A DNA stretch of 64,000 bases from Rubripirellula sp. (GCA_029245125.1 JAQWPZ010000112.1:52623-116622), one strand, 5' to 3'; shown: positions 28,421 through 37,867, numbered from the stretch's first letter. The notes: generated by a model from the sequence alone, not told the origin. Translations and numbers: made by a program.

Positions 28421-29185
28421 ATGACTGAAATCAAGATGCGATTGTCCACCACGTTGTTGCCCCGTCACGATCAGGCGATTTCCGATCGCATCGGTGAGGC
28501 GGATGTCGCGGTGGTGATCGATGTATTGCGGGCGACGTCAGTGATGTGCACCGCACTTCATAATCGTGCGAATGCTATCATCACATGTCGCGAGGTGCAG
28601 CAGGCTCGGACGCTGGCGAGTCAGCTTTCGCCAACGCCACTGCTTTGCGGAGAGCGTCAATGCAAGCCGATTTCGGGATTCGATCTGGGGAACTCACCCG
28701 CCGAATACACACCCGATCGCGTCGCCAATCAATCGCTGATCTTCACCACGACCAATGGAACCCGCGCGATCGAATTCGCGGAGCGAGCGGGGGAAATCCT
28801 TGCGGGGTCTTTTCTGAACCTGTCGGCTGTTGGCGATCGTTTGGCAGATCATCATTCGGTGCATTTGGTGTGCGCTGGTACAGATGGTGAACTGACGATC
28901 GAGGACGTTTTGTTTGCGGGTGCTTTGGTTTCGCTCTGTGAAACACGTTACCAAGCCCAATTGCGGGATGATGCTTCTTTGCTCGCCAGACAATTATGGT
29001 GCTCGTGGTTCCCCTCGCCCGAGTGTGTTGACCCTTTGCGACTGACAGAACGTCTCCGTGAAACTCGGGGTGGAAAGAACCTGCTGCATGCTGGTTATGC
29101 CGACGATCTGACGCGATGTGCCCGCATTGATTCGGTTACGAGCGTACCAACGCGGATCGCCCGATCACCCGCGACGTTTCAGTGA
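28421..29185 (+). CDS. comB: Probable 2-phosphosulfolactate phosphatase (ComB family)
   Basis: ComB-type phosphatase; in methanogens it removes phosphate from 2-phosphosulfolactate in coenzyme M synthesis, and bacterial homologues occur widely with unclear substrate. The signature pieces are present: VIDVLRATSVMCTAL (acidic metal-binding start), CGERQCKPISGFDLGNSP, FTTTNGTRAI and CAGTDGELTIEDVLFAG. ATG 28421 (MTEIKMRLSTTLLPRHD) fits the family N-terminus; the track start lies in the previous gene. 254 residues. No other sulfonate gene is nearby, so the pathway is not established. Confidence 0.82.
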   Translation: MTEIKMRLSTTLLPRHDQAISDRIGEADVAVVIDVLRATSVMCTALHNRANAIITCREVQQARTLASQLSPTPLLCGERQCKPISGFDLGNSPAEYTPDRVANQSLIFTTTNGTRAIEFAERAGEILAGSFLNLSAVGDRLADHHSVHLVCAGTDGELTIEDVLFAGALVSLCETRYQAQLRDDASLLARQLWCSWFPSPECVDPLRLTERLRETRGGKNLLHAGYADDLTRCARIDSVTSVPTRIARSPATFQ

Positions 29186-29521
29186 CGGGGCGAGTTATCG
29201 ACACTCCCTGATAGACGGGAGCCAGTCAGGTACGGGAGTCCGTCGGCCGGGGGCATGATTCCTATGCCTGGGGATTTGCGAGGGGTTTTTTGGGGTTGAA
29301 CCAGGAACCGCCTGGGAATTGCTCGGGTTATGCGTGTGGAGGAACGGTGCTGTGATCGATCTGGCATTGTGCCTGGCTTGATGTCGCTATTGTCGCAGCA
29401 AACTCGCATCTGCTAATTCTGAACTGCTGTATTTAACCCGTACTACGCCAAAAGTGCTGCGTGGAAACTTACTCAACTTTCACGATCACACTTTTGCAGC
29501 TGTTTGGATCGAGGTTCTCCT
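29186..29521. other. Spacer ahead of the flagellar block
   Basis: 336 bases without a credible gene. A weak hairpin (CTCCC ... GGGAG, near 29206-29224) follows comB. No clear sigma28 or sigma54 site is visible before the TPR gene. Confidence 0.45.
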
Positions 29522-32131
29522 GTGGCTGAGAAAGAGCCATCACCGGAAATCAGAAGTCGACGTGACAAGATCACAATCGGGCTGATGGGGCTGACTGCGC
29601 TGGTGACGATCATTGGATTCGGAGTGTTGTTTTCACTGTGGTGGCAAACATCGATTTCGGAACCGTATCAAGTTCTCCAGATTGCCTCTCAAGAATTTGT
29701 TGCTGGGCGGCCAATCGTCGCTGGCGAATTGGCCGAACGGGTTGATTTTGATCACGAGCTGCATGAACTTGGTCAGTCTGTTTTGCCTGGTGTTGATCAG
29801 GAACAACTTTCCATCGCGGAGCTGCAGAAAGCAAAAGAGCAGCATGAGGAATGGATGCGGCTGCGAGATTTTCTGATCGGTTTCGGGAAGGTATCAAAAG
29901 CCAAAACCGTGTCTGAATCGCGTCAAAGTCGACAGCATTTGTTTGATGCCATTCCGTATCTCGAGCGGGCGCGAGACGGTGGTTTTCCACCGGGACGCGA
30001 CGCCCAAGGGTATCGAGTCTTGGGCGAATCCTACTATCGCCTAGGTGAATATGCAGCTGCAATCGAATCGTTGCGATTGGCGATTACGCAAGATCCAACA
30101 CTGCATCGTCCACTGCAGCCGATGTTAGCCGAGGCGCAGTTGAAATCACTCACACCCATCGAAGATCAGGCATTAGCGACGATCGAGCGGTACTTGGACG
30201 ATCACACATTAGTGGATGAGCAGCGTTGGAAAGGGGAATTGATTCGTATTCGTGCTTTGATCGACTTGCAGCGGTGGGACGAAGCGAGTCAGGTACTGAA
30301 AGCAGAGTTGTCTCAATCGTGGCCTAAGCTGCTCGACCGTCGGGATCCAGCAGCCGAATACCGTGACCATTTGACATTGCTGCAGTTGGTCTTGCCGATC
30401 AAGCAAGCCATGCTTCGCTACGGTTCAGACACAATCGATTCCAATGACAACCGCAGCGCCGCGGTCGCCGAATTGGCAAAGGTTATCCCGAAGCTAACAG
30501 AACTTCAAAATGAGGCAGCACCGCAGATCGGATCTCGGGCCCGTTTGTGGGCGTCGAGAGCTTTGTTGGTGCAGGGGCGTGTTCAAGACGCCTTATTTCG
30601 ATTGACTTCGGTTCGTCAGCAACGCCCGTTCGATGCTGTCGCCATCCTCGGTGGTTTAGAGGAAATTGAGTTATTGGCGGCCCGAGGCCGCGGCGAGGAG
30701 ACGCTTCAGACGACGACCTACATGATGCGAGAGATGGTTGACGATCGTGGGTTTGATGCAGAGCTAATCACGTTTGGCGAATTTCAACGAAGAATTGGGT
30801 CCGCCTTGGCGGAATTAAGAGACCATCGGGAATACGAGCATGCGATCGACACAGCAAGACGTTTGCCACCTGTACTCGATGCCGCCGAGGCATTAATCCA
30901 GGAAGGCATCTCTTATCGTGAATGGGCGAAGGTGACGCTTGACGAACACCAAGATAATGAGGGGCAAGTTCCAAACAATATCTCGATTCTTGCCAGGACG
31001 CGGTTTCGCGCCGCAGGAGATGCGTTTGCGGCAGCGGCGAAGTTGCAGTTTGATACGGAAGAGTATCTGGAAACGCAGTGGTCCGCGATCGAAGCCTATC
31101 AAGAAGGTCGTTACTTTACGAAGAGTATCCGACTGTTGAAGCCGTATTTGAGATATGAGCAGCGAACCCGGCAGCCAAGAGGATTGGTCAGTTTCGGACG
31201 TGCTTTGTTAGCAGAAGATCGCCCGGAGGAAGCAATTGCAGCCTTATCGAGTTGCATTGTTGAATTTCCTCGTGACCCCATGCGATATGACGCCCGTTTG
31301 CTGGCAGCTTTGTCCCACGCTGAATTGAGTGAGCTCGACGATGCTCGCCGGTTCTTGCAGGACAATCTCGAAGATGGTGAGTTGACACCCCAAAGTACCG
31401 CCTGGCGAAATTCGTTGCTGACCATGGGCGAGTTGCTGTATCAACGGTCCTATCGAAATTTTTTGGAGGCAGATCAAGCGGAACAGGCAGAGAAGGTTCC
31501 CTTGCTGCGAGAGAATCAGCCTCTTCTCGAGGAGGCAATTCGCTACTTGGATGAGGGAGCCGAGCGATACTTCGGTGAATATAAACGGGCTGAATCTGCT
31601 GCCTACTTGGCGGCCCGTGCAAACGTGATGGCGTCCTATTCGCCACGAATTGAAGCAGCATCGACCCAGCTTTTGGGAGCGGCCAGACAACGGTTGCGTG
31701 CTAAAGCAGATCAAGCATTGCAAAAAGCCCTAGACGGCTTTATCAAGCTGCGATCCTATCTCGCGAACCGTGAAGAAGATCGGCCACTCCAACGCGGCGA
31801 GCAGGCAATGCTACGCAATTGTTATTTGGCAGAGGGTGATGTCTTGCGACGCATGGGCAAATTGGACGACGCTGCTGCGGTCTATCAGGCTGTGGAGCTT
31901 CGGTACATGAACGAGCCACCAGCTCTTGAAGCGATGCTTGGTCGGGTAGCGATTGTTCGTGAGCAAGGGAAGTTGCGAGAGGCTGATATGCTGATTCGCC
32001 AAGCCAACCTTGTGCTGCAGCGGATTCCCCCAGAATGGGATGATCGGTTTGCCGAAACCACTCGCTACGATCGACAGGGATGGGAAACCTATCTCGGTTG
32101 GATGAATGACCGTCTCGTGGCTGGATCTTAG
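29522..32131 (+). CDS. Membrane-anchored TPR-repeat protein at the head of the flagellar cluster
   Basis: 869 residues. A membrane helix (TIGLMGLTALVTIIGFGVLFSLWW) follows a short charged N-terminus, and the long remaining part is helical with recognisable tetratricopeptide units (YRVLGESYYRLGEYAAAIESLRLAI, FGRALLAEDRPEEAIAALSSCIVEFP, DVLRRMGKLDDAAAVYQAVE). TPR arrays are protein-docking scaffolds. GTG 29522 with GAGG ahead is preferred to the track's TTG 29504. It precedes the FlgN-like gene by 13 bases, so it is probably part of the flagellar transcript; a role in flagellar assembly or membrane docking is an inference from position only. Confidence 0.75.
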   Translation: MAEKEPSPEIRSRRDKITIGLMGLTALVTIIGFGVLFSLWWQTSISEPYQVLQIASQEFVAGRPIVAGELAERVDFDHELHELGQSVLPGVDQEQLSIAELQKAKEQHEEWMRLRDFLIGFGKVSKAKTVSESRQSRQHLFDAIPYLERARDGGFPPGRDAQGYRVLGESYYRLGEYAAAIESLRLAITQDPTLHRPLQPMLAEAQLKSLTPIEDQALATIERYLDDHTLVDEQRWKGELIRIRALIDLQRWDEASQVLKAELSQSWPKLLDRRDPAAEYRDHLTLLQLVLPIKQAMLRYGSDTIDSNDNRSAAVAELAKVIPKLTELQNEAAPQIGSRARLWASRALLVQGRVQDALFRLTSVRQQRPFDAVAILGGLEEIELLAARGRGEETLQTTTYMMREMVDDRGFDAELITFGEFQRRIGSALAELRDHREYEHAIDTARRLPPVLDAAEALIQEGISYREWAKVTLDEHQDNEGQVPNNISILARTRFRAAGDAFAAAAKLQFDTEEYLETQWSAIEAYQEGRYFTKSIRLLKPYLRYEQRTRQPRGLVSFGRALLAEDRPEEAIAALSSCIVEFPRDPMRYDARLLAALSHAELSELDDARRFLQDNLEDGELTPQSTAWRNSLLTMGELLYQRSYRNFLEADQAEQAEKVPLLRENQPLLEEAIRYLDEGAERYFGEYKRAESAAYLAARANVMASYSPRIEAASTQLLGAARQRLRAKADQALQKALDGFIKLRSYLANREEDRPLQRGEQAMLRNCYLAEGDVLRRMGKLDDAAAVYQAVELRYMNEPPALEAMLGRVAIVREQGKLREADMLIRQANLVLQRIPPEWDDRFAETTRYDRQGWETYLGWMNDRLVAGS

Positions 32132-32144
32132 GTAAGGGGAATAC

Positions 32145-32597
32145 ATGGACGGACGAGAACTGTCACTATTGATCGATCAGCGTTGGACCTTGCTCAAGCA
32201 GCTGCTGCAGATGAGTGAACGTCAGATCGACGCGATCCAAGGATCGCGAATGACCGAACTGATGGGAATCCTGTCTGAAAAGCAAATCCCACTGAATCAA
32301 TTAAGCGAACTCGCCAGCCGATTGCGACCCGCAACAAAGAATGACCCCAAGACTCGCGTTTGGGAGACCACCGAACAACGGGATCGGTGTCGTGAGCAAC
32401 AAGAGGAGTGTGAAAGCATGCATCTCGAATTGCTTGCGATTGAAGCTCAGTGTGAAACATCGCTCGTGCAGGGCAGAGACCAATTGCAACAGGAACTGCA
32501 ACGGGTGGATAATGCCCGCCAAGCGGTGAGTGGCTACGGCAGCGAGCATCTAAACCTGAACACAGGCGGCCAGTTGGACTTGTCCAGTGATGGCTGA
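32145..32597 (+). CDS. FlgN-like flagellar export chaperone, putative
   Basis: 150-residue, strongly helical coiled-coil protein (LSLLIDQRWTLLKQLLQMSERQIDAIQ ... LMGILSEKQIPLNQLSEL), with the FlgN-like pattern of an N-terminal helix pair, a KQ..L.QL hinge and a second long helix. FlgN chaperones hook-junction proteins FlgK/FlgL for export. The identification rests on fold pattern and on its place in the flagellar cluster; primary sequence conservation in this family is low. The C-terminus is acidic and flexible. Confidence 0.55.
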   Translation: MDGRELSLLIDQRWTLLKQLLQMSERQIDAIQGSRMTELMGILSEKQIPLNQLSELASRLRPATKNDPKTRVWETTEQRDRCREQQEECESMHLELLAIEAQCETSLVQGRDQLQQELQRVDNARQAVSGYGSEHLNLNTGGQLDLSSDG

Positions 32598-32792
32598 GCC
32601 CGTCGCAATGCCCATGCAACGGCGTTCACTTTCTGTTTCACGGCCGCATTAGCCTGGGTCAGCGGACGTCTGGCTTGACCGGCATGAAGATTCGACGACG
32701 GATCTCTATTGCGTTGTCGATCGATGCGCGTTTAAGAGCAACTGGAACAAATTGTCCAGTCTGCGACTCCGAAAGGAAATCGGGAGCACAAC

Positions 32793-33215
32793 ATGTCTAA
32801 TCAATGGATCGACTTCAACACGTGCCATTCTTTAGCGGTTCTCGTCGAATCAGTGACGGCGCCATTATTGATCGAGCATTCATCACCGGTTTGTTTGGAA
32901 CTTGATATTGATACGGAAGTCAATATTCCGGCGAATCCCCAACATACAGCGGATTTGGTCAAGGCCTTGGTCCGTCAAGCGTTGCAAGAGATGCCAGAGG
33001 GTGGCGATCTGACCATCACCGCCTGCGAAACGCCAAGTGGACTCGAACTCGAACTGGCGGACACTGGGTGCGATATCGAAAACCGCGCTACGCGTTTGCC
33101 GATGGTCGCCAGTGTGATTGGAGCGAGTGTTGTTTGGCAGAATTGTCCGCAGGGAGGTGCTGCGGCAACGGTCGCTTTCCGCGCTGAGGGTGGTCAACGA
33201 AGGATGGCAGCCTAA
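32793..33215 (+). CDS. Degenerate HATPase-like protein next to flgB
   Basis: 140 residues resembling only the ATP-binding half of a histidine kinase: an N-box-like helix (HTADLVKALVRQALQEMPEGGDLTITA), a G1-like LELADTGCDI and a C-terminal GGAAATVAFRAEGG. The usual N-box Asn and the second glycine box are not evident, so ATP binding may be lost. No phosphoacceptor helix, receiver or membrane segment is present. Alternatives are an anti-sigma or phosphotransfer-like adaptor. It starts 195 bases after the FlgN-like gene and ends six bases before flgB, so it is likely tied to flagellar expression. Confidence 0.58.
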   Translation: MSNQWIDFNTCHSLAVLVESVTAPLLIEHSSPVCLELDIDTEVNIPANPQHTADLVKALVRQALQEMPEGGDLTITACETPSGLELELADTGCDIENRATRLPMVASVIGASVVWQNCPQGGAAATVAFRAEGGQRRMAA

Positions 33216-33221
33216 ATCGTC

Positions 33222-33620
33222 ATGTTCGGTATCTTTCAAACCACAACGATTCCAGCTTTGGAGCAATCGATGGCGTTCGCTCAGCGGCGTCAGGAATTGC
33301 TGGCTGGCAATGTCGCGAACATCGACACGCCTGATTATCGGGCCCGCGATTTGGATGTTGGTGACTTCCAAAATGCTTTGGCGGAATCAATACAAGCTGC
33401 TGAACGCCGCCCAAGTGCCATCGAGCCGACAACTCGCGACGACCTGTTTGCCGGCCCACGCAAAGCGACAGAACAAATTGTCTTACATGACGGCAGCGAC
33501 ATTTCAATTGAGCACCAAGTGAAAGAAATTGCCAAGAACCAACATATGCACTCGTTGGCCGTGACCACGATGCGAAGTCAATTTGCCCTGCTTAGTGCTG
33601 CGATCAGTGAACGTGCGTAA
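33222..33620 (+). CDS. flgB: Flagellar proximal rod protein FlgB
   Basis: Part of the proximal rod that joins the MS ring to the distal rod. The rod signature QRRQELLAGNVANIDTPDYRARDLDV is near the N-terminus and the C-terminal helix EIAKNQHMHSLAVTTMRSQFALLSAAISERA matches the family. 132 residues, normal length. Starts six bases after the HATPase-like gene. Confidence 0.94.
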   Translation: MFGIFQTTTIPALEQSMAFAQRRQELLAGNVANIDTPDYRARDLDVGDFQNALAESIQAAERRPSAIEPTTRDDLFAGPRKATEQIVLHDGSDISIEHQVKEIAKNQHMHSLAVTTMRSQFALLSAAISERA

Positions 33621-33675
33621 CGTCCACACCAAGTGTTCGTGAAAGAGTTTCGACTTGCCCTCGGGAGCCCCCATT

Positions 33676-34095
33676 ATGCTCAGCTCACTCGATATCAGCA
33701 CCTCGGCGTTGATTGCCCAAAGGACCCGCCTCAATGCGGTTTCTGGAAACATTGCCAATATCTCATCACTCAAAGATGAGAATGGGGAAGCGAAACCTTA
33801 CCAAGCACGAGAGGTCGTTTTCCAAACGGATGATTCGTTGTCCGCAACAGGTGCTTCGGGTGTAAAAGTCGATGAGATCAAAATCACGGACACTGAGCCG
33901 TTGTACCGGCATCAACCCAACCACCCATTGGCGATCAAAGAAGGGAAATGGAAAGGGTATGTTGCTTATCCAAACATCGATCTGACCACTCAGATGGTTG
34001 ATGCTTTGGAATCGACTCGAGCTTATGAAGCAAATGTCGGTGTGATGGAAGTGACTAAGAATATGAGCCGTGAAACTCTGACAATTCTTGCTTAA
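33676..34095 (+). CDS. flgC: Flagellar proximal rod protein FlgC
   Basis: Proximal rod component. MLSSLDISTSALIAQRTRLNAVSGNIANISS is the typical rod N-terminus, and YVAYPNIDLTTQMVDALESTRAYEANVGVMEVTKNM the conserved C-terminal helix. ATG 33676 is preferred to the track start seven codons upstream. 139 residues. It follows flgB by 55 bases. Confidence 0.94.
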   Translation: MLSSLDISTSALIAQRTRLNAVSGNIANISSLKDENGEAKPYQAREVVFQTDDSLSATGASGVKVDEIKITDTEPLYRHQPNHPLAIKEGKWKGYVAYPNIDLTTQMVDALESTRAYEANVGVMEVTKNMSRETLTILA

Positions 34096-34172
34096 CAACA
34101 ACCGCAAATAAGTTTCCAAACGATGCTGAGTAGAACCTTGTTTGGAACTCGATTCGCTCGCCCGACTTTTTC

Positions 34173-34490
34173 ATGAAGCCGATTGCTGGAATCCAACCGC
34201 CACTCCGCCCACCTTCGCCATTTGGTGATCGCGGAGTGTCACCCAGCCAAACACAAGCAGCTTCCGGCGCCGATAACTTCGGTGATCTGCTGACGAACCA
34301 GGTGAAGAATGTGAATTCGATGCAGATGGACGCCAACGACATGGTCCACTCTATGTTGACCGGTGGTGATGTCAACGAGGCCGAAGTGTTGACAGCCGTT
34401 CAGAAAGCCGACCTCGCCTTTCGTATGTTGCTGCAAGTTCGAAATAAGTTGATCGAAGCTTACCGCGAAATTCAGCAAATCCAGATTTGA
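34173..34490 (+). CDS. fliE: Flagellar hook-basal body protein FliE
   Basis: Adaptor that links the MS ring to the rod. FGDLLTNQVKNVNSMQMDANDM and the C-terminal EAEVLTAVQKADLAFRMLLQVRNKLIEAYREIQQIQI are diagnostic. 105 residues; the N-terminal third is Pro/Gln rich. Upstream is a 77-base spacer after flgC; fliF follows 38 bases later. Confidence 0.93.
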   Translation: MKPIAGIQPPLRPPSPFGDRGVSPSQTQAASGADNFGDLLTNQVKNVNSMQMDANDMVHSMLTGGDVNEAEVLTAVQKADLAFRMLLQVRNKLIEAYREIQQIQI

Positions 34491-34528
34491 ACCCCGATTT
34501 TCCCACATCTGTTTGATTCTTTCGTTTT

Positions 34529-36163
34529 ATGAGTGTACTTCAGAAGACAACCGATTCGGCACGCGAGGCTTTCCAGGGGATGCCGATGCAGTCGCGGGTA
34601 ATCGCGATGATGCTGGCGGTGGCGATCGCTGTTGGTCTCGGTTTCTTGGTTCGTAACAACCAGTCACCAGGGCAAGAGTATTTGTTGGGAGGGCGTTCTT
34701 TTAGCGACCAAGAAATGGCCGACATCGCCCTTGCCCTTGGGGCGGCCGGTTTGGGTGAATTTGACCCGGTTGGGAACCGCATCAAGATTCCTACGGAGTC
34801 CCGCGCAAAATACTTGGCCGCGTTGCAGGAGTCGCCAGCACTGGCCGCTTCGATCGGCAGCAAAATTGGTGAGGCCTTGAATGCGACGGGGCCTTTTGAT
34901 TCCAATGATCTGAGAATCGCTCGTGAGATGCATGCCAAGGAACAAGATTTGGGCAGCAAGATCACGAAATTTCCCGACGTACGCTGGGCAAGTGTCGAAT
35001 ACGATCGTGGAGAACGGCGTGGCCTCGGTTCAACGCGACCCCAGTCAGCAAGCGTCGTCGTGCAACCGATGGGTACCGCACCGCTGGCCAGGCAGAGAAT
35101 TATGGCGATCAAGGAATTGATCCGTGGTTCCTACGCCGGCATGTCTGGTGACGATGTTGTCGTGATCGATACAAATTCCACATCAACGTCAACCCTGGCG
35201 GAAGACGAAGACCCTCTGCTTCGGAAACAACGTGAAACAGAGGCGATGGTCGAACACAAAATCCGTAGCCTGCTGGTTGGGTACCCGGTGCAAGTTGCCG
35301 TCACCGCTGAAATTGACCCCACCCTGGATGTTGAAAAAACAACGTTGACGTATGACGCGGAGCCTACCAATCTGCAGAGTCGAACCCGGAAAACAGAAAC
35401 GACCAGTAATCGTCAACCCGATCGAGGCGTGCCGGGAACCGGACCAAATGCCATTGGCAACCGTGCAGCTAGCTTGGCGCAGATGACAGAGGCAAACACG
35501 ACCAAAGATGATGAGCGTGTTACTACCGGTGTCGCTGGTCAGCAGTATCAGAACTCCCGCACCGCGCCGTTGCAGGTGACGACGATTCGGGCCTCGGTTG
35601 GTCTGCCTCGCAGCTATTACGACAAACTGTATTACCAGGAACAGTTGAAGTCGGACCCGACCTTGACCGCGGATACGATGCCACCGATGGATGACGTCGC
35701 GCTGCAAAAACTCCGCGAGCGGACCAGCAACAATATCAAAGCCGCGGTCACCGTGCTGTTGCCCGAAGTGGCTGCAGGAGCGGATCCATTTACACCGGTC
35801 GAAGTTTGGGACTACCCCGATTTACCTCTCCCCGCCCCGCCTGCAACGCAGACCAGCGCGATGGTGCTGACATGGCTCGCTGAATCCTGGCAAACCGTTG
35901 CGTTGGTGATGTTGGCGTTGGCAGCATTGCTGGTGGCTCGATCTGCTGCCAAAAGTGTCGGTGATTCTTCGCCCAAAGAGTTCAACGAAGGGTTCGGTCT
36001 GGAAATTCCTAAGCCGCCCGAAGAAACCGAGGGTGCAAAGGAGAGTGAAGATCAGATGACGATTACGGGGGGGTCACTGAAGGATGAACTGCTAAACGTA
36101 GTAGAGTCCAACCCAGAACTAGCGGCCAACGTGATTCGTGGTTGGGTTGGCGAGGCAGCTTAA
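34529..36163 (+). CDS. fliF: Flagellar MS-ring protein FliF
   Basis: Forms the MS ring in the inner membrane. N-terminal membrane helix (SRVIAMMLAVAIAVGLGFLV), the ring-building motif domains (EYLLGGRSFSDQEMADIALALGAAGL; QESPALAASIGSKIGEAL), a less conserved periplasmic middle, and a second membrane helix near 452 (WQTVALVMLALAALLVA). The cytoplasmic C-terminus ENPELAANVIRGWVGEAA is the FliG-binding piece. 544 residues, normal length. Conserved collar motif is looser than in Gammaproteobacteria, as expected for distant phyla. Confidence 0.93.
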   Translation: MSVLQKTTDSAREAFQGMPMQSRVIAMMLAVAIAVGLGFLVRNNQSPGQEYLLGGRSFSDQEMADIALALGAAGLGEFDPVGNRIKIPTESRAKYLAALQESPALAASIGSKIGEALNATGPFDSNDLRIAREMHAKEQDLGSKITKFPDVRWASVEYDRGERRGLGSTRPQSASVVVQPMGTAPLARQRIMAIKELIRGSYAGMSGDDVVVIDTNSTSTSTLAEDEDPLLRKQRETEAMVEHKIRSLLVGYPVQVAVTAEIDPTLDVEKTTLTYDAEPTNLQSRTRKTETTSNRQPDRGVPGTGPNAIGNRAASLAQMTEANTTKDDERVTTGVAGQQYQNSRTAPLQVTTIRASVGLPRSYYDKLYYQEQLKSDPTLTADTMPPMDDVALQKLRERTSNNIKAAVTVLLPEVAAGADPFTPVEVWDYPDLPLPAPPATQTSAMVLTWLAESWQTVALVMLALAALLVARSAAKSVGDSSPKEFNEGFGLEIPKPPEETEGAKESEDQMTITGGSLKDELLNVVESNPELAANVIRGWVGEAA

Positions 36164-36541
36164 AGGATCGGGGTTTGATTGGAAACGTGCTTCGAGGCTG
36201 ACTGTGTCCGGGCTGGATTTGTCCGGGGCTGGATTTGTCCGGGGCTGGCTTTGTCCGGGGCTGGCTTTGGTCCACTGAGCGGGTCGGTTTGCCACCCAAT
36301 TGACTCCCACCCATGCTTTGGCTGCTGTATTCGCGAGTGAAGTAAGCTTGCCAGCAATGCGGTTTTTTCCTGGCTAGATTGCCTGGACTGCAATGCGTGA
36401 AGTCCCCATCTCCGGGGTGGCCCTGTTTTAAAATCTCCTCTTCCGTCTGGACAGTGGATTTCCTACAAGTAGGCGGCGGGAACGATAGCTAGGATGGCTA
36501 TCGAACGACCCGAGACAGGATGATCTCGAAGGCTCGCATTC
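36164..36541. other. Spacer between fliF and fliG with tandem repeat
   Basis: 378 bases interrupt an otherwise tight operon. The left part is a four-copy 16-bp repeat; the rest shows no gene or clear promoter. Minus-strand ORFs here are repeat shadows. Confidence 0.6.
36206..36268. repeat. 16-bp tandem repeat, four copies
   Basis: GTCCGGGCTGGATTT (15), GTCCGGGGCTGGATTT, then GTCCGGGGCTGGCTTT twice. Sequence drift from unit to unit is one base. Confidence 0.92.
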
Positions 36542-37867
36542 ATGGCCAATGGATGGAATTCTGATTCGGATCGTGACGCAATGTTGCGTCGCGTTGCGAT
36601 TGTATTGAGCAGTTTGCCTGCACCGACTGCTAATCGGTTGCTGGGAACGATGGGAGATGAATCCCGCGTCGCTGTTCGCCAGACGATGACGCGACTGTCC
36701 GATGTCGATCCCCTGGAGCGTCAGCGGGCAATTCAAGCATTTCGCGTTTCGATTCAGCAGCAACCTGCCGCAGAGGCAAGCCCGGCGACATCTGATGAAA
36801 CCGTCTCACGCGTAATGCCAGCTGCGACTGTTGATGTTACTTCTGTCGCAACGGATCAAGCCAAGGCGAACAGCCCGGTGCCTGACTCGCCCCTCGCTTT
36901 TCTGAGCGATGTTGACGACGATCTATTGTGTTCACTTCTGGTGGTCGAACACCCCCAGGCGATCGCCTTGGTGCTCGCTTCGATCGCGCCCGATCAAGCG
37001 GCCCGTCTATTGCCCCGATTAGATGGTGGACTCCGTAACGATACGTTGACCCGCTTAGGACGATTAGGGGAAATTCCTGAAGCTGCTGCAGCGGAAGTTG
37101 CCGCTCACTTTCGTACTCGATTGTCTGACCAGCATCGCAACGGTAAGCCGACTGGTCAGCGTGCTCTCGATGCAATTCTTGCTGCGATGCCTCGCGATGC
37201 CTCGGCTGACAGCAAGGATCCGTCAGTGGGGAGTGTTACGCAGTCCGGCAGTGATCTGATTGCTGCATCCTCCAATACTGTGCCCGTATCCTCCCCGGCC
37301 CCATCTGCTGCCGAAGATTCGGCGGTCGACTTATCATCAAAGCTTCGTCAGGCAGTTGGCCTGAACGCGGAGGCGAGGGAGGAAAATGCCGATTCGCCGG
37401 CGTTGCAATCTAAACCAAATGCGCATTCTGAGTCACAACAAGATTCAGCTGTTGAGTTACGTGTTGCTGAAGTTGGATCGGCCGCTGCAGGGCATGTTGA
37501 CCTCATTGACCATGCGTTGACAGATGCCATCACGGCTTCACCTTTGCCTGGTCCTGATGCTTCTCCATTCCGCTCCACGGATTCAATTCATCAGCATCTG
37601 ATTGCCTTGGAGCCGATGGAGCTCTGCCGAGCGCTTGGTAAAGTCGATACCCGTGATGCGATGCTCTCACTCTGTGGTTTGCCAAACCCAATAGCAGAAG
37701 CAGCGCTCGCGATTCTGCCACGCGGGCACGCCAAAAAAGTCCGTGCCAGTATGAGTGACCTCGGATCGGTGCAACTTCGAGAGATTGACGATGCGAAAGA
37801 GCGGGTAGCGCGGGCATCTCTTGCTGCGTTGGAATTGCTTGCTGAGTCGATGCCAGTTGCTGCGTGA
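36542..37867 (+). CDS. fliG: Flagellar motor switch protein FliG, divergent
   Basis: Rotor switch protein that joins FliF to FliM and carries the torque helix. An N-terminal FliG domain (MLRRVAIVLSSLPAPTANRLLG) and the middle domain with the EHPQ motif (VVEHPQAIALVLASIAPDQAARLLPRL) are clear. A disordered Ser/Ala-rich linker of roughly 130 residues follows, then a reduced C-terminal domain (LIALEPMELCRALGKVDTRDAMLSL ... DLGSVQLREIDDAKERV). 441 residues against about 330 usual. Several charged residues that line the torque helix elsewhere are not evident in this domain by eye. It starts after a 378-base spacer rather than directly behind fliF. Confidence 0.84.
   Translation: MANGWNSDSDRDAMLRRVAIVLSSLPAPTANRLLGTMGDESRVAVRQTMTRLSDVDPLERQRAIQAFRVSIQQQPAAEASPATSDETVSRVMPAATVDVTSVATDQAKANSPVPDSPLAFLSDVDDDLLCSLLVVEHPQAIALVLASIAPDQAARLLPRLDGGLRNDTLTRLGRLGEIPEAAAAEVAAHFRTRLSDQHRNGKPTGQRALDAILAAMPRDASADSKDPSVGSVTQSGSDLIAASSNTVPVSSPAPSAAEDSAVDLSSKLRQAVGLNAEAREENADSPALQSKPNAHSESQQDSAVELRVAEVGSAAAGHVDLIDHALTDAITASPLPGPDASPFRSTDSIHQHLIALEPMELCRALGKVDTRDAMLSLCGLPNPIAEAALAILPRGHAKKVRASMSDLGSVQLREIDDAKERVARASLAALELLAESMPVAA

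Noticed and set aside
36063-36393. Minus-strand ORFs with SQPRTNPAPDKSSP repeats
   Set aside because: Translation of the four-copy 16-bp repeat; overlaps the end of fliF antisense.
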